From: Terriglobus tenax
GTDB lineage: Bacteria > Acidobacteriota > Terriglobia > Terriglobales > Acidobacteriaceae
Direction: 5' to 3'
Assembly (NCBI RefSeq): GCF_025685395.1
Contig: NZ_JAGSYA010000004.1
Coordinates: forward strand, 62,001-126,000
Length of the DNA: 64,000 nt
In this document: positions 26,805-33,883 of the stretch, one piece after another
How the letters are laid out: every line of letters begins with the position of its first letter
Position numbering within the stretch: position 1 is the stretch's first letter
The notes under the pieces: generated by a model
Database searches by the model: none
The model's input: only the letters and a program-made list of their open reading frames with translations
What the model was told of the DNA's origin: nothing
Program-made: the position numbers and the translations under genes

Positions 26805-27104
26805 CTAGGATACCGCGAACATCTCACGCGCCAGACGCTCCGCCGCGTGATCCATCTCTTCCGTTACATCCGCGTATTGCACCGTGCCATCTTCCTGCAG
26901 GGCAAAGTGCAACGCGCCACAATCATCCCGCTGCATATCGCTGGCGGTAAACCGAAGCCAGCGGTCATTCACGCGGATCGTAATCACCTCCGGGCCAACC
27001 TCCACCACGGCATGGTGCTTACTGTTCAACCCGTGAGCAGCGCAATACGTACGCAACATCGAAGCCCACGAGGTCCAAAGTTCGGTATGGAGCCGCTCAT
27101 CCAC
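26805..27104 (-). CDS. Unknown protein encoded inside the nuo operon (99 residues)
   Basis: I do not recognise this protein. It is soluble, with a His- and Glu-rich composition, a predicted alpha start (LHTELWTSWASMLRTYCAAHGL), a beta-like centre (HHAVVEVGPEVITIRVNDRWLRF) and a helical end (MDHAAERLAREM). No iron-sulphur cysteine motif is present, so it is not NuoB or NuoI. Its G+C content looks like that of the host operon. Its start overlaps the end of the 159-residue gene by eight bases, so both are likely translated together with nuoD. An accessory or assembly factor for complex I is a possibility that rests on position only. Confidence 0.7.
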   Translation of the reverse strand: MDERLHTELWTSWASMLRTYCAAHGLNSKHHAVVEVGPEVITIRVNDRWLRFTASDMQRDDCGALHFALQEDGTVQYADVTEEMDHAAERLAREMFAVS

Positions 27105-27576
27105 TATGTGTTTCTAAAGAGATATTGCAGTCTTCTTCTGATAAATCAGAGTTATAGAGGTGGTCGATAAGGACATCCTGAACATCGCTCAGATTCTTGC
27201 AGTTAGCCAGGCAGCCAACTCCTGTGAAAACGAAGCTATTGTAATCATTAAATTTTGGAGTGAAGCCGCCCAGGATCACACTTGCATAGAAGGCATGATG
27301 CTTGGTTGTTTTAAGAGTGACCCAACCGACAGGATCATTCATTTTCAACTCAATTGCTGCCGTCCCATTTGTAAACCGAACCGTTCGAATTCCATCTTCT
27401 TTGACGTCAACGCCATACTGCCCACCTAGCTCCGGTGTTTGCCCTGTGTATGACTCAAGGTGCCCACTGAATCGCTTAGTGTGGTTTAGCAGCAAATCGT
27501 AGAGCTTGTTGAACCAATCTCTGGCTTCATGGAAGCGTTGATTCTGAAAGTAGAAGAAAGAATCGTCAATATTCAT
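27097..27576 (-). CDS. Unknown protein encoded inside the nuo operon (159 residues, low G+C)
   Basis: Not recognised. The protein starts with an aromatic, helical segment (SFFYFQNQRFHEARDWFNKLYDLLLNH), then alternates beta-like stretches (RTVRFTNGTAAIELKM, GWVTLKTTKHHAFYASVILGGF) and ends with an acidic, cysteine-containing tail (GVGCLANCKNLSD, EEDCNIS). No signal peptide or membrane helix. Its ATG overlaps the nuoD stop as ATGA, the tightest kind of coupling, yet its DNA is clearly poorer in G+C than the nuo genes on both sides. This mix of foreign composition and precise coupling is odd. Function unknown; it may be an operon-captured gene or an immunity/regulatory protein. Confidence 0.7.
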   Translation of the reverse strand: MNIDDSFFYFQNQRFHEARDWFNKLYDLLLNHTKRFSGHLESYTGQTPELGGQYGVDVKEDGIRTVRFTNGTAAIELKMNDPVGWVTLKTTKHHAFYASVILGGFTPKFNDYNSFVFTGVGCLANCKNLSDVQDVLIDHLYNSDLSEEDCNISLETHSG

Positions 27577-28826
27577 CGGTCAATCTCCCCCAGCACAATA
27601 TCGATCGACCCAATCACCGCCACCACATCGGCCAGCAGACGTCCCTTGCACATCGTCTCCAGCGCCTGCAGCGTTGCAAACGACGGGTTCCGCATATGCA
27701 CACGGAAGGGCTTTGCCGTTCCGTCCGACACCACAAAGTAGCCCATCTCGCCACGCGGCGACTCAACGCCCTGGTAGACCTGGCCCGCAGGAACGGCAAA
27801 GCCCTCGGTCACGATTTTGAAGTGATGGATCAGGCTCTCCATCTGCGTCTTCATCTGCTCGCGGTCAGGCAATACGATCTTCGGAGCGTCGGCGGTGATG
27901 CGTCCCTCAGGCAAACCTTCCAGCGCCTGCTGGCAGATCTTCACCGACTCGTACATCTCCTTCATGCGGACTTCATACCGAGCCCACACATCGCCCACCG
28001 TCGACACCGGTACCTCGAACTTGAACTTCTCGTAGCCCGAGTAGGGCATGTCGCGGCGCAGATCCCAATCCACACCCGAAGCACGCAGCGGCGGCCCGGT
28101 CACACCCAGCGCAATCGCGTCCTCCGGAGACAGGTAACCGACGCCCTTCAGGCGTCCCATCCAGATCGGGTTTCCGGTCAGCAGATTCTCATACTGCGCA
28201 ATCCGGTCCGGCATGATCTTCAGGAAGTTCCGCACCCGCTCATAAAAGTCGATCGGCGGCTCCATGCTCAACCCGCCAATGCGGAAGTAGCTGGTCATCA
28301 TGCGTTGACCGGCCACCATCTCAAAGATGCGGAGAATCTCTTCGCGCTCGCGGAAGCAGTACAGGAACACAGTCAGCGCGCCGATATCCATGGCGTGCGT
28401 TCCCAGCCACACCAGGTGGCTGTTCAAACGGGTCAGCTCATTCAACAGAACGCGCAGATACTGCGCACGCTCCGGAATCTCAAGCTGCAGCAGCTTCTCC
28501 ACCGCCAGGCAGTAGGTCAGGTTGTTCGTCATCGGACACAGGTAGTCGATACGGTCCGTCAGCGGAACCACCTGCTGATAGAACTTCGCCTCGCAGGTCT
28601 TCTCGATACCCGTGTGCAGGTAGCCAATGTCAGGAGCGCAGGCGACCACCGACTCGCCATCAATCTCCAGCACCACGCGCAACACGCCATGCGTCGACGG
28701 ATGCTGCGGTCCCATGTTCAGCACCATCGTCTGGTCCTGCGCCGGGTCCACATTGCCGTGCAGCTTGCTGTCGGCAATGATGTCTTCCACGCCCGGGTTG
28801 ATCAGGTCTTCTACTGAGGTCGACAT
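27573..28826 (-). CDS. nuoD: NADH-quinone oxidoreductase subunit D
   Basis: The 417-residue 49-kDa-type subunit of the Q module. Typical features are LNMGPQHPSTHGVLR with the quinone-site His, GYLHTGIEKTCE, the tyrosine in PLTDRIDYLCPMTNN, FREREEILRIFEMVAGQRMM, and the C-terminal SFATLQALETMCKGRLLADVVAVIGSIDIVLGEIDR. Catalytic nickel cysteines of the ancestral hydrogenase are absent, as expected. It overlaps nuoC by one base at 28826 and the unknown 159-residue gene by four bases. In a complete complex it must bind NuoB and NuoC; nuoB is missing here. Confidence 0.96.
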   Translation of the reverse strand: MSTSVEDLINPGVEDIIADSKLHGNVDPAQDQTMVLNMGPQHPSTHGVLRVVLEIDGESVVACAPDIGYLHTGIEKTCEAKFYQQVVPLTDRIDYLCPMTNNLTYCLAVEKLLQLEIPERAQYLRVLLNELTRLNSHLVWLGTHAMDIGALTVFLYCFREREEILRIFEMVAGQRMMTSYFRIGGLSMEPPIDFYERVRNFLKIMPDRIAQYENLLTGNPIWMGRLKGVGYLSPEDAIALGVTGPPLRASGVDWDLRRDMPYSGYEKFKFEVPVSTVGDVWARYEVRMKEMYESVKICQQALEGLPEGRITADAPKIVLPDREQMKTQMESLIHHFKIVTEGFAVPAGQVYQGVESPRGEMGYFVVSDGTAKPFRVHMRNPSFATLQALETMCKGRLLADVVAVIGSIDIVLGEIDR

Positions 28827-29308
28827 TAGCGATAACCCTCCACCGGGTAGTCCTTGCGAAGAGGATGCCCCTCCCAGTTATCGGGCATCATGATGCGGCG
28901 CATGTTCGGATGTCCGCCAAAGTGCACGCCGAACAGGTCAAAGACCTCGCGCTCATAAAAGTTCGCCGAAGGCCACACGTCCGTAATCGAATCCAGTGCC
29001 AGGTCTTCCGACCCCAGCGGAGCCACCAGGCGGACACGCTCCTTCAGCCCGTGCGACAGAATGTGATACGTCACATGCAGCCGCGGCTCGCTCGGATACC
29101 AGTCCACGCAGGTCACATCTTCCAGAAAGTTGTATCCGGCAGCCTGTACCGCTTTGGCCGCCTCCACAATCTGTTCCTTCGGAACGGTGATGGTCAGCTC
29201 ATTCAGAGCGAACGTCGCATCGCTCAGCAGGGAAGCAAGCGCTATCACAGCCGGATTCGCCGCCATCTGCTCCAGAACTTCCGCCTTGCCCAGGGTAATC
29301 GCAGCCAC
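28826..29308 (-). CDS. nuoC: NADH-quinone oxidoreductase subunit C
   Basis: A 160-residue 30-kDa-type subunit, separate from NuoD rather than fused as in E. coli. The signature NFYEREVFDLFGVHFGGHPNMRRIMMPDNWEGHPLRKDYP is complete (seen as FYEREVFDLFGV and GHPLRKDYPVEG). The start is a GTG at 29306-29308 that shares one base with the nuoA stop (TAGTG). NuoC directly follows NuoA, so the nuoB gene that stands between them in most operons has no room here. Confidence 0.95.
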   Translation of the reverse strand: MAAITLGKAEVLEQMAANPAVIALASLLSDATFALNELTITVPKEQIVEAAKAVQAAGYNFLEDVTCVDWYPSEPRLHVTYHILSHGLKERVRLVAPLGSEDLALDSITDVWPSANFYEREVFDLFGVHFGGHPNMRRIMMPDNWEGHPLRKDYPVEGYR

Positions 29309-29712
29309 TAGAGGTCTCCCTTATCGTTGGCCCAGTCCAGGATGCCCTTCTTCCATACATAGAAGAGACCCACGGCCACAAAGCCGATGTAGACCAGCAT
29401 CTCGTTGAATCCAAAGAAGCGCGATCCGGTCAGTGACGGCAGCTGCTTATAGATCACTGCCCATGGCAACATAAATACGGCTTCCACGTCGAACAGGATG
29501 AACAGCATCGCGACCATGTAAAAGCGCACGGAAAAACGCCCGCGGGCGTCGCCCACCGGCTCCATGCCGCACTCATAGGTCGAGAGCTTCACCTTGGTCC
29601 GGCGATGCTTGCCAAGGATGTAGCTGGCCAGAACCATTCCGCCCGCAAGTCCAAGGGCAACAATGATTTGCAGCGCAAGCGGAAGATAGTTCCAGATATA
29701 CGGAATCGGCAT
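29308..29712 (-). CDS. nuoA: NADH-quinone oxidoreductase subunit A
   Basis: First gene of the operon: a 134-residue, three-helix membrane subunit with the family motif STYECGMEPVGDARGRFSVRFYMVAMLFILFDVEAVF, including the conserved Cys of the loop between helices 1 and 2 (seen as TYECGMEPVGDAR). ATG at 29710-29712. The 222 bases upstream (29713-29934) are partly A+T rich and presumably hold the operon promoter, but I could not pick a convincing one. Confidence 0.95.
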   Translation of the reverse strand: MPIPYIWNYLPLALQIIVALGLAGGMVLASYILGKHRRTKVKLSTYECGMEPVGDARGRFSVRFYMVAMLFILFDVEAVFMLPWAVIYKQLPSLTGSRFFGFNEMLVYIGFVAVGLFYVWKKGILDWANDKGDL

Positions 29713-29934
29713 CGTTCGTTGTCGGCTTTCACCTTGAGGTTAAGTTCGCGGTGTAACGGTGTCAAGGAAGGTGACCGATTACAGGACCTTTTGCTAACCT
29801 ATCTTTCTATCAATAATTTAGGACTTATTTGGTCGGCATTCATATCGGGGCCGACTGAAAGTGGCTGTCCTGCCGCTGCCTTTGTTTTTCTTGTTGTCAT
29901 CCCGACCGGATCTCTAAGCTGTGTGTGCCGTCGC

Positions 29935-30870
29935 TTATCGCAACAGCCCCGCGTACCAGTGGATTAACATCGGACCGGCCATCGCCGCCAGCATTCCGCC
30001 CACTGCCAGGAAGCTTCCGTACGGCAGCTCGGTCAGCCGGTCAGCCTTCCCCCGCGCCATCTGGAAGATGGCATAGACCGTTGCTGCAATCGTCCCCACA
30101 AATAGAGCCAGCACCGCCGGCCACCAGCCCAGGAAGGCGGCAATCATCCCCAGCAGCTTCACATCTCCCATGCCCATGCCATCGCGCTTACGCAGGGCCT
30201 TGTAGCTCCAGTGGAAGACCAGTAGAAGCAGCATCGCACCGAAGATGGCTGCAACCCGGCTCAGCACCACCGCCTCCGGCCCGGTAATAAACAGATCTCC
30301 GGTGCTTCGCCCCGCACCGGCAGAATTCAGATTGACCTTGCGGTGCAGGTGGATCTCACCCTCGCCCGGCGCCAGGTACATGGCATGCACGCAGATCAGC
30401 ACGAACCCCAGCACCATGCCGCCAATTGTGAAGCTGTCCGGCAGGGTGTGCGTCTGCCAGTCCATCACCATCAGGCCAATCAGCAGGTAACCCACCATCA
30501 GTACAGCCAGGTCCTGCAGCACCAGGCTGGTCTGCATCTGGTAGGGGTTGCAGAAGTCGCAGGTAAAGTTCCAGTCACGCCACAGGATCGAAGCCGATCG
30601 CAGAAACCACAGGGCCGTCGCCAGCTCCACCGCTGGATAGCGCCATGAAATCGCCGCCTTGCAGTCCCGGCAGCGTGCACGCAAAAGCATCCAGCTCAGC
30701 AGGGGAATATTGTCATACCAACGCACGGTCTTGCCGCAGCTCAGGCACCTGGAACGCCCGCCAATCACGGACTCCCCCTTAGGCAGTCGTGCAATGCAGA
30801 CATTCAAAAAGCTGCCCATCAGCAGCCCAATCACAAACGAACAGACCAGAATCAGCGTCGAGAGTTCCAC
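29935..30870 (-). CDS. Type IV prepilin peptidase (A24 family leader peptidase/N-methyltransferase)
   Basis: A 311-residue polytopic inner-membrane aspartic peptidase that trims prepilins and pseudopilins and methylates the new N-terminus. The cytoplasmic domain has the zinc-type cysteine pairs C42-x2-C45 and C67-x2-C70. Catalytic aspartates lie in MDWQTHTLPD and in GMGMGDVKLLGM, the GxGD motif. A periplasmic or cytoplasmic insertion around LAPGEGEIHLHRKVNLNSAG makes it longer than many relatives. No pilin or pilus genes are in the window. It is divergent from the DUF3592-like gene. Confidence 0.93.
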   Translation of the reverse strand: MELSTLILVCSFVIGLLMGSFLNVCIARLPKGESVIGGRSRCLSCGKTVRWYDNIPLLSWMLLRARCRDCKAAISWRYPAVELATALWFLRSASILWRDWNFTCDFCNPYQMQTSLVLQDLAVLMVGYLLIGLMVMDWQTHTLPDSFTIGGMVLGFVLICVHAMYLAPGEGEIHLHRKVNLNSAGAGRSTGDLFITGPEAVVLSRVAAIFGAMLLLLVFHWSYKALRKRDGMGMGDVKLLGMIAAFLGWWPAVLALFVGTIAATVYAIFQMARGKADRLTELPYGSFLAVGGMLAAMAGPMLIHWYAGLLR

Positions 30871-30947
30871 CCTCGCAGTATAGGCCGCACAGGCATCTGT
30901 CCTCCTATGCCGGCAACCGTTGCAGTGTCCGAAGATACACTCAATCT

Positions 30948-31343
30948 ATGCGTCTTCTGCTGAACCTGGTCCGGATCCTCCTGCTCACCTGCGGCTCCAT
31001 CACGACACTGGCGGGAGTAGGCCTCGGCATTTATCAGGGCTGGTTCCTGCTTCACGCAGAGACGACAAGCGGTGTCATCCTGTCCGTCCGGAATGGACAT
31101 CCGCGCATTCTCTTCGCCACCAAGCAGAGCCGCCAGTTCGAGGTCACCTCGGCCAAGCCTGTCCCCGGCGTTCACCAGGGACAGGCCGTGCAGATTGCTT
31201 ACCGGGTCGACAACCCCACAGACGCACATATCACCTCCGGAACTCCAGGCTGGGTGTACGCCTTTATCCTGGCCGGCAGCGGAGTGGTCATCACCTATCT
31301 GGGCCTGATGGCGGAACACGCCTACCGGAAACGGACAGACTGA
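30948..31343 (+). CDS. DUF3592-like two-helix membrane protein
   Basis: A 131-residue protein with a hydrophobic helix at each end (about residues 7-30 and 101-122) and a periplasmic domain between them containing beta-rich ATKQSRQFEVTSAKPVPGVHQGQAVQIAYRVDNP. This layout, and the VxYxxxNP element near the end of the central domain, matches DUF3592 proteins, whose function is unknown. ATG at 30948; the frame continues upstream without similarity. A 130-base gap with a small CTCTC/GAGAG hairpin separates it from the porin gene that converges on it. Confidence 0.6.
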   Translation: MRLLLNLVRILLLTCGSITTLAGVGLGIYQGWFLLHAETTSGVILSVRNGHPRILFATKQSRQFEVTSAKPVPGVHQGQAVQIAYRVDNPTDAHITSGTPGWVYAFILAGSGVVITYLGLMAEHAYRKRTD

Positions 31344-31473
31344 GCGGAAATAACAGGATCGCGCCATCCAGGCATGCCGGGCTTCCTCTCAAAAGAGAGC
31401 CGGAGCGCGTAGCGCAGAGTGGAGAGACCTGTATTTGGGCTTAGTTTCCTGTATGTCTACGCCTGCTTTTTGC

Positions 31474-32844
31474 CTAGAACTCCACATGCGCCCGCACGCT
31501 CGGCACAATCACCGGTCCGCGGTCCTGATTGTACCCAGGATGCGCAATGTAACTCGCACCCAGAGACATCGTCAGGCCGCGTGCTGCATGAGCGTTGTAA
31601 TAGGCTTCCACGATGTCTTCCCGCGCGTAGTTCAAGCGGCCGTCGCCCAGCAGAAATCCCTGTCCGCCGAACTTCAAGTAGTTCTGATGGTCTCGCTTGA
31701 TTCCATTGGAAACAAAGGCGATGCCCGCCTTATCTTCTTTGCGCGACCAGGCTGAACCTTGCAGATCCGCACCGACGGCGATGGTTGAATCCACTTCGGT
31801 ATAGGCCCAGCTCTCGTGCTGCCCCTCATTCCATCCCCAGCGGGCAAACGCGCGCAGATTCTCCGTCATCTCCTGCTCAGTGTTGAAACCGAAGCCGTAC
31901 TTCACCGAGCTCTGCCGGTGGTGAGCGTCGATATCCGGCTTCTCATCTTGCCCGGAAAGATAAGCATTGACCGCCTCGCGGTAGACGCCCATGTCCGCAT
32001 GGTTCACAAAGCTCAACACGCGGATCATGCCTTTGCGCTCCTTCGGCAGCCACTGCGACGCCAGCCCGCGATGCAGCTCAAACTCTGCATTCTGACCATT
32101 CGCCCGCCGCAACGCCCAGTCCAGGTCAATCCCATTGGCCACCGTCGGCATCAGCGCCGTCGCATAGCGTGCACCCCAGGCAGGGGACTGGTACTCGGCG
32201 GTAAAGGCATAGGTATATCCCCGCGTATCGGCCGCGTAGTCCCAGGCTCCGTTGTTGTCTACCGTCCAGTTGGTGAACTGGAAGTGCGAGTCAGAGCCGA
32301 CCGCGTTCTGGTCAAAGAAGTCCGGCAGGCTCATTTTGCCCAGGCGAAGGTCAAGCCGCTTTGCAGGCTGCTCGGTCGCCAGGGAAAAGGGCGTCCGGTC
32401 ACCATGAACCATCTGCTCCGTAAAGCCGATCGTCTGGTGGATCTGTACCCGCGCGATATATGGCTTGCTGCCAAGGTTCGGATTGCGCACGACATCGAGA
32501 TTGGTGAACCCCGCCAGTCCCAGCGCCTGCGAGATCCCGCGGCCACCGGCTGACTCAAAGTCCAGCAGGAACTCCGTGTTGTAGCGCGTGTGGGTATGCA
32601 GTTGTGCCCCGAGAAACAGGGTGCCGACCAGCGACGTCTTGTACTCGCCGCGCGATACCAAGCTGTTCACGCCTTCATACGGGGAATGAAACGGCCCGTG
32701 TGCCTGGAAAATGATGTTTGCCTGTCCCGAGGCGTAGAACGGCGAGCGATCACTGTGCGGGAACAGCGTTACCGGCGCGGAAGTGTCCGGCTGTTGCGCA
32801 CAGAGGGGTGCGCACACAAGCAGGAAGAGAAGTGCCTTGTGCAT
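31474..32844 (-). CDS. OprB-type carbohydrate-selective porin
   Basis: An outer-membrane beta-barrel of 456 residues. A signal peptide (MHKALLFLLVCAPLCAQ) is followed by alternating amphipathic strands rich in aromatic residues, including RLDLRLGKMSLPDFFDQNAVG, FTNWTVDNNGAWDYAADTRGYTY, and a C-terminal strand ending in HVEF. The block KYGFGFNTEQEMTENLRAFARWGWNEG is typical of the OprB family (PF04966 type), which forms glucose- or carbohydrate-selective channels. I placed the start at ATG 32842-32844, which gives a proper signal peptide. It lies 38 bases downstream of a small gene and is probably controlled from the FrmR-like operator region at 33159. Confidence 0.85.
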   Translation of the reverse strand: MHKALLFLLVCAPLCAQQPDTSAPVTLFPHSDRSPFYASGQANIIFQAHGPFHSPYEGVNSLVSRGEYKTSLVGTLFLGAQLHTHTRYNTEFLLDFESAGGRGISQALGLAGFTNLDVVRNPNLGSKPYIARVQIHQTIGFTEQMVHGDRTPFSLATEQPAKRLDLRLGKMSLPDFFDQNAVGSDSHFQFTNWTVDNNGAWDYAADTRGYTYAFTAEYQSPAWGARYATALMPTVANGIDLDWALRRANGQNAEFELHRGLASQWLPKERKGMIRVLSFVNHADMGVYREAVNAYLSGQDEKPDIDAHHRQSSVKYGFGFNTEQEMTENLRAFARWGWNEGQHESWAYTEVDSTIAVGADLQGSAWSRKEDKAGIAFVSNGIKRDHQNYLKFGGQGFLLGDGRLNYAREDIVEAYYNAHAARGLTMSLGASYIAHPGYNQDRGPVIVPSVRAHVEF

Positions 32845-32882
32845 GAGAATTCGTGTCCTTTTCGTGTCTTTCGGAGCCTTGT

Positions 32883-33113
32883 TCACGCGGCTCGTTGGTA
32901 CGTGGGAACGGCGCATCCTCGCGCAAAATCAGGAAGGATGCGCCAACGCAAGTCGTCTTCGTCGGTCGAGCCTGACTGGCTCACCGTCATCGCTGTCCAC
33001 ATGCCGCCCAGCGGGCAGCGCTCATCGCCGGTTTCCACCCAGTGCTGGATCAGTACCGGCTGCATCCGCAGAACCGTCTTCTTACTGACGATCCGCTTGT
33101 AGTTCTTTGTCAT
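32883..33113 (-). CDS. Small basic protein of unknown function upstream of the porin
   Basis: A 76-residue protein I do not recognise. It is supported by an excellent ribosome binding site, AAGGAGG, eight bases before the ATG at 33111-33113. It starts with a lysine-rich segment (MTKNYKRIVSKKTVLRM), has RCPLGGMW with one Cys near the centre and FARGCAVPTY with another near the end, and no signal peptide or helix. It shares its promoter region with the porin downstream and faces the FrmR-like repressor gene, so its expression may answer to the same signal. A metal- or aldehyde-responsive role is speculation. Confidence 0.65.
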   Translation of the reverse strand: MTKNYKRIVSKKTVLRMQPVLIQHWVETGDERCPLGGMWTAMTVSQSGSTDEDDLRWRILPDFARGCAVPTYQRAA

Positions 33114-33158
33114 TGCAGCATCCTCCTTTCCTGAAATTGTGATCCTCTTTCAGACCTC

Positions 33159-33182
33159 GGGTAGAATACCCCGGTAGGGTAT
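33159..33182. promoter_or_regulatory. Probable operator of the FrmR/RcnR-type repressor
   Basis: Three alternating half-sites lie in the 83-base divergent gap: GGGTA (33159-33163), TACCC (33167-33171) and GGGTA (33177-33181). The pair ATACCC/GGGTAT (33166-33182) is a perfect six-base inverted repeat around CGGTA. CsoR/RcnR/FrmR repressors are known to bind TAC/GTA-ended, G/C-centred inverted repeats of this type, so autoregulation and control of the porin side are likely. Confidence 0.7.
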
Positions 33183-33196
33183 AAAGGGAAAGTTAA

Positions 33197-33475
33197 ATGT
33201 CGACCTCAGAACGGGAAAAAATCAAGTTGTTGAACCGTGTCCGCCGACTGCGCGGCCAACTCGACGCCGTCGAGCGGTCTCTCACGAGTGCCGACGACTG
33301 TGCCGACCTGCTGATGCTGCTTGCTGCCGTCCGCGGCGGTGTGAACGGCCTGATGGGAGAGGTGATGGAAGATCACATCCGCCACCACCTGGCCGCTGGC
33401 GAGCAAAAGGAAAGGCCGATCTCCCCGGAGCTTGCCGAGGACCTGATCGACCTTGTCCGTGCTTATTTGAAATAA
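33197..33475 (+). CDS. CsoR/FrmR/RcnR-family metal- or formaldehyde-sensing repressor
   Basis: A 92-residue all-helical DNA-binding repressor of the DUF156 family, acting as a tetramer. The opening LLNRVRRLRGQLDAVERSL and AAVRGGVNGLMGEVMEDHIRHHL and the end LVRAYLK follow E. coli FrmR closely. Sensor positions read C35, H60 and H64. C35 and H60 are shared by FrmR and RcnR; H64 is an RcnR (Ni/Co) ligand, while the RcnR His3 is a Thr here. The effector may therefore be a metal or formaldehyde. It faces the 76-residue and porin genes across the operator at 33159-33182, and its stop codon abuts that of the convergent gene at 33476. Confidence 0.88.
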   Translation: MSTSEREKIKLLNRVRRLRGQLDAVERSLTSADDCADLLMLLAAVRGGVNGLMGEVMEDHIRHHLAAGEQKERPISPELAEDLIDLVRAYLK

Positions 33476-33700
33476 CTAGGCCTTGCTCTTTGCGCCGACG
33501 ACCACCAGGGCAATGCCTCCTACCAGCGCAATACCACTCAGCACCGGCGGAATAGGGACACTTTTCTTTTCCTCGTGGCCAATTTGAACTGGCCCCAGGT
33601 CCACATCTTTTTCGTGTTTTGTAAAGCTGAAACCGCCCATGGCAAAACCGACAATTCCAAGCAGAATCAACAAAATACCGACCATCGTAGATACTTTCAT
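33476..33700 (-). CDS. Small two-helix membrane protein (possibly DUF3185-type)
   Basis: A 74-residue protein with hydrophobic helices at each end (VGILLILLGIVGFAMGGFSF and PVLSGIALVGGIALVVVGA) joined by a charged loop containing VDLGPVQIGHEEKKSVP. This resembles the small bacterial membrane proteins with an LGP/PIPP linker that are annotated as DUF3185 or conserved hypothetical; function unknown. The ATG at 33698-33700 has GGGAGAG upstream; another ATG lies five codons earlier. Its stop directly touches that of the FrmR-like gene, with no bases between. Confidence 0.7.
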   Translation of the reverse strand: MKVSTMVGILLILLGIVGFAMGGFSFTKHEKDVDLGPVQIGHEEKKSVPIPPVLSGIALVGGIALVVVGAKSKA

Positions 33701-33764
33701 CGTCTCTCCCTTCATCTACTCAAAGGGCTCGGATGCCGATTTTCATGGGATCAGATGTATGCGT

Positions 33765-33793
33765 TTGACTCTTTGCGGAGGTGGCGTTACGTT
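33765..33793 (+). promoter_or_regulatory. Candidate sigma-70-type promoter for the thiG leader
   Basis: TTGACT at 33765-33770 is five of six to the -35 consensus and is followed, after 17 bases, by TACGTT, a weak -10. A transcript starting near 33800 would begin just ahead of the AAGGAGG at 33808 and run through the small ORF and hairpins into thiG. The weak -10 keeps confidence low. Confidence 0.35.
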
Positions 33794-33826
33794 ATCCGTA
33801 CAAGGGAAAGGAGGATGATCCAGCCT

Positions 33827-33883
33827 ATGAAATGTGACTCAAACAGTTGCATCAACACAGTACTTGAGGTGACTGAGGCTTAA
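33827..33883 (+). CDS. Candidate 18-codon leader peptide or microprotein ahead of thiG
   Basis: An ORF of 18 codons (MKCDSNSCINTVLEVTEA) preceded by a full-strength AAGGAGG 12 bases upstream; an in-frame ATG at 33815 would lengthen it by four codons but abuts the ribosome binding site. It has a Cys-x4-Cys pair and no membrane character. Its TAA stop is the first base of the hairpin at 33881-33897, an arrangement common in leader-peptide control. Short ORFs occur by chance, so the evidence is the ribosome binding site and placement. Confidence 0.4.
   Translation: MKCDSNSCINTVLEVTEA

Noticed and set aside
26805-27576. The unknown nuo-operon genes being diverged nuoB and nuoI
   Set aside because: Neither has the adjacent cysteine pair of NuoB or the two CxxCxxCxxxCP motifs of NuoI.
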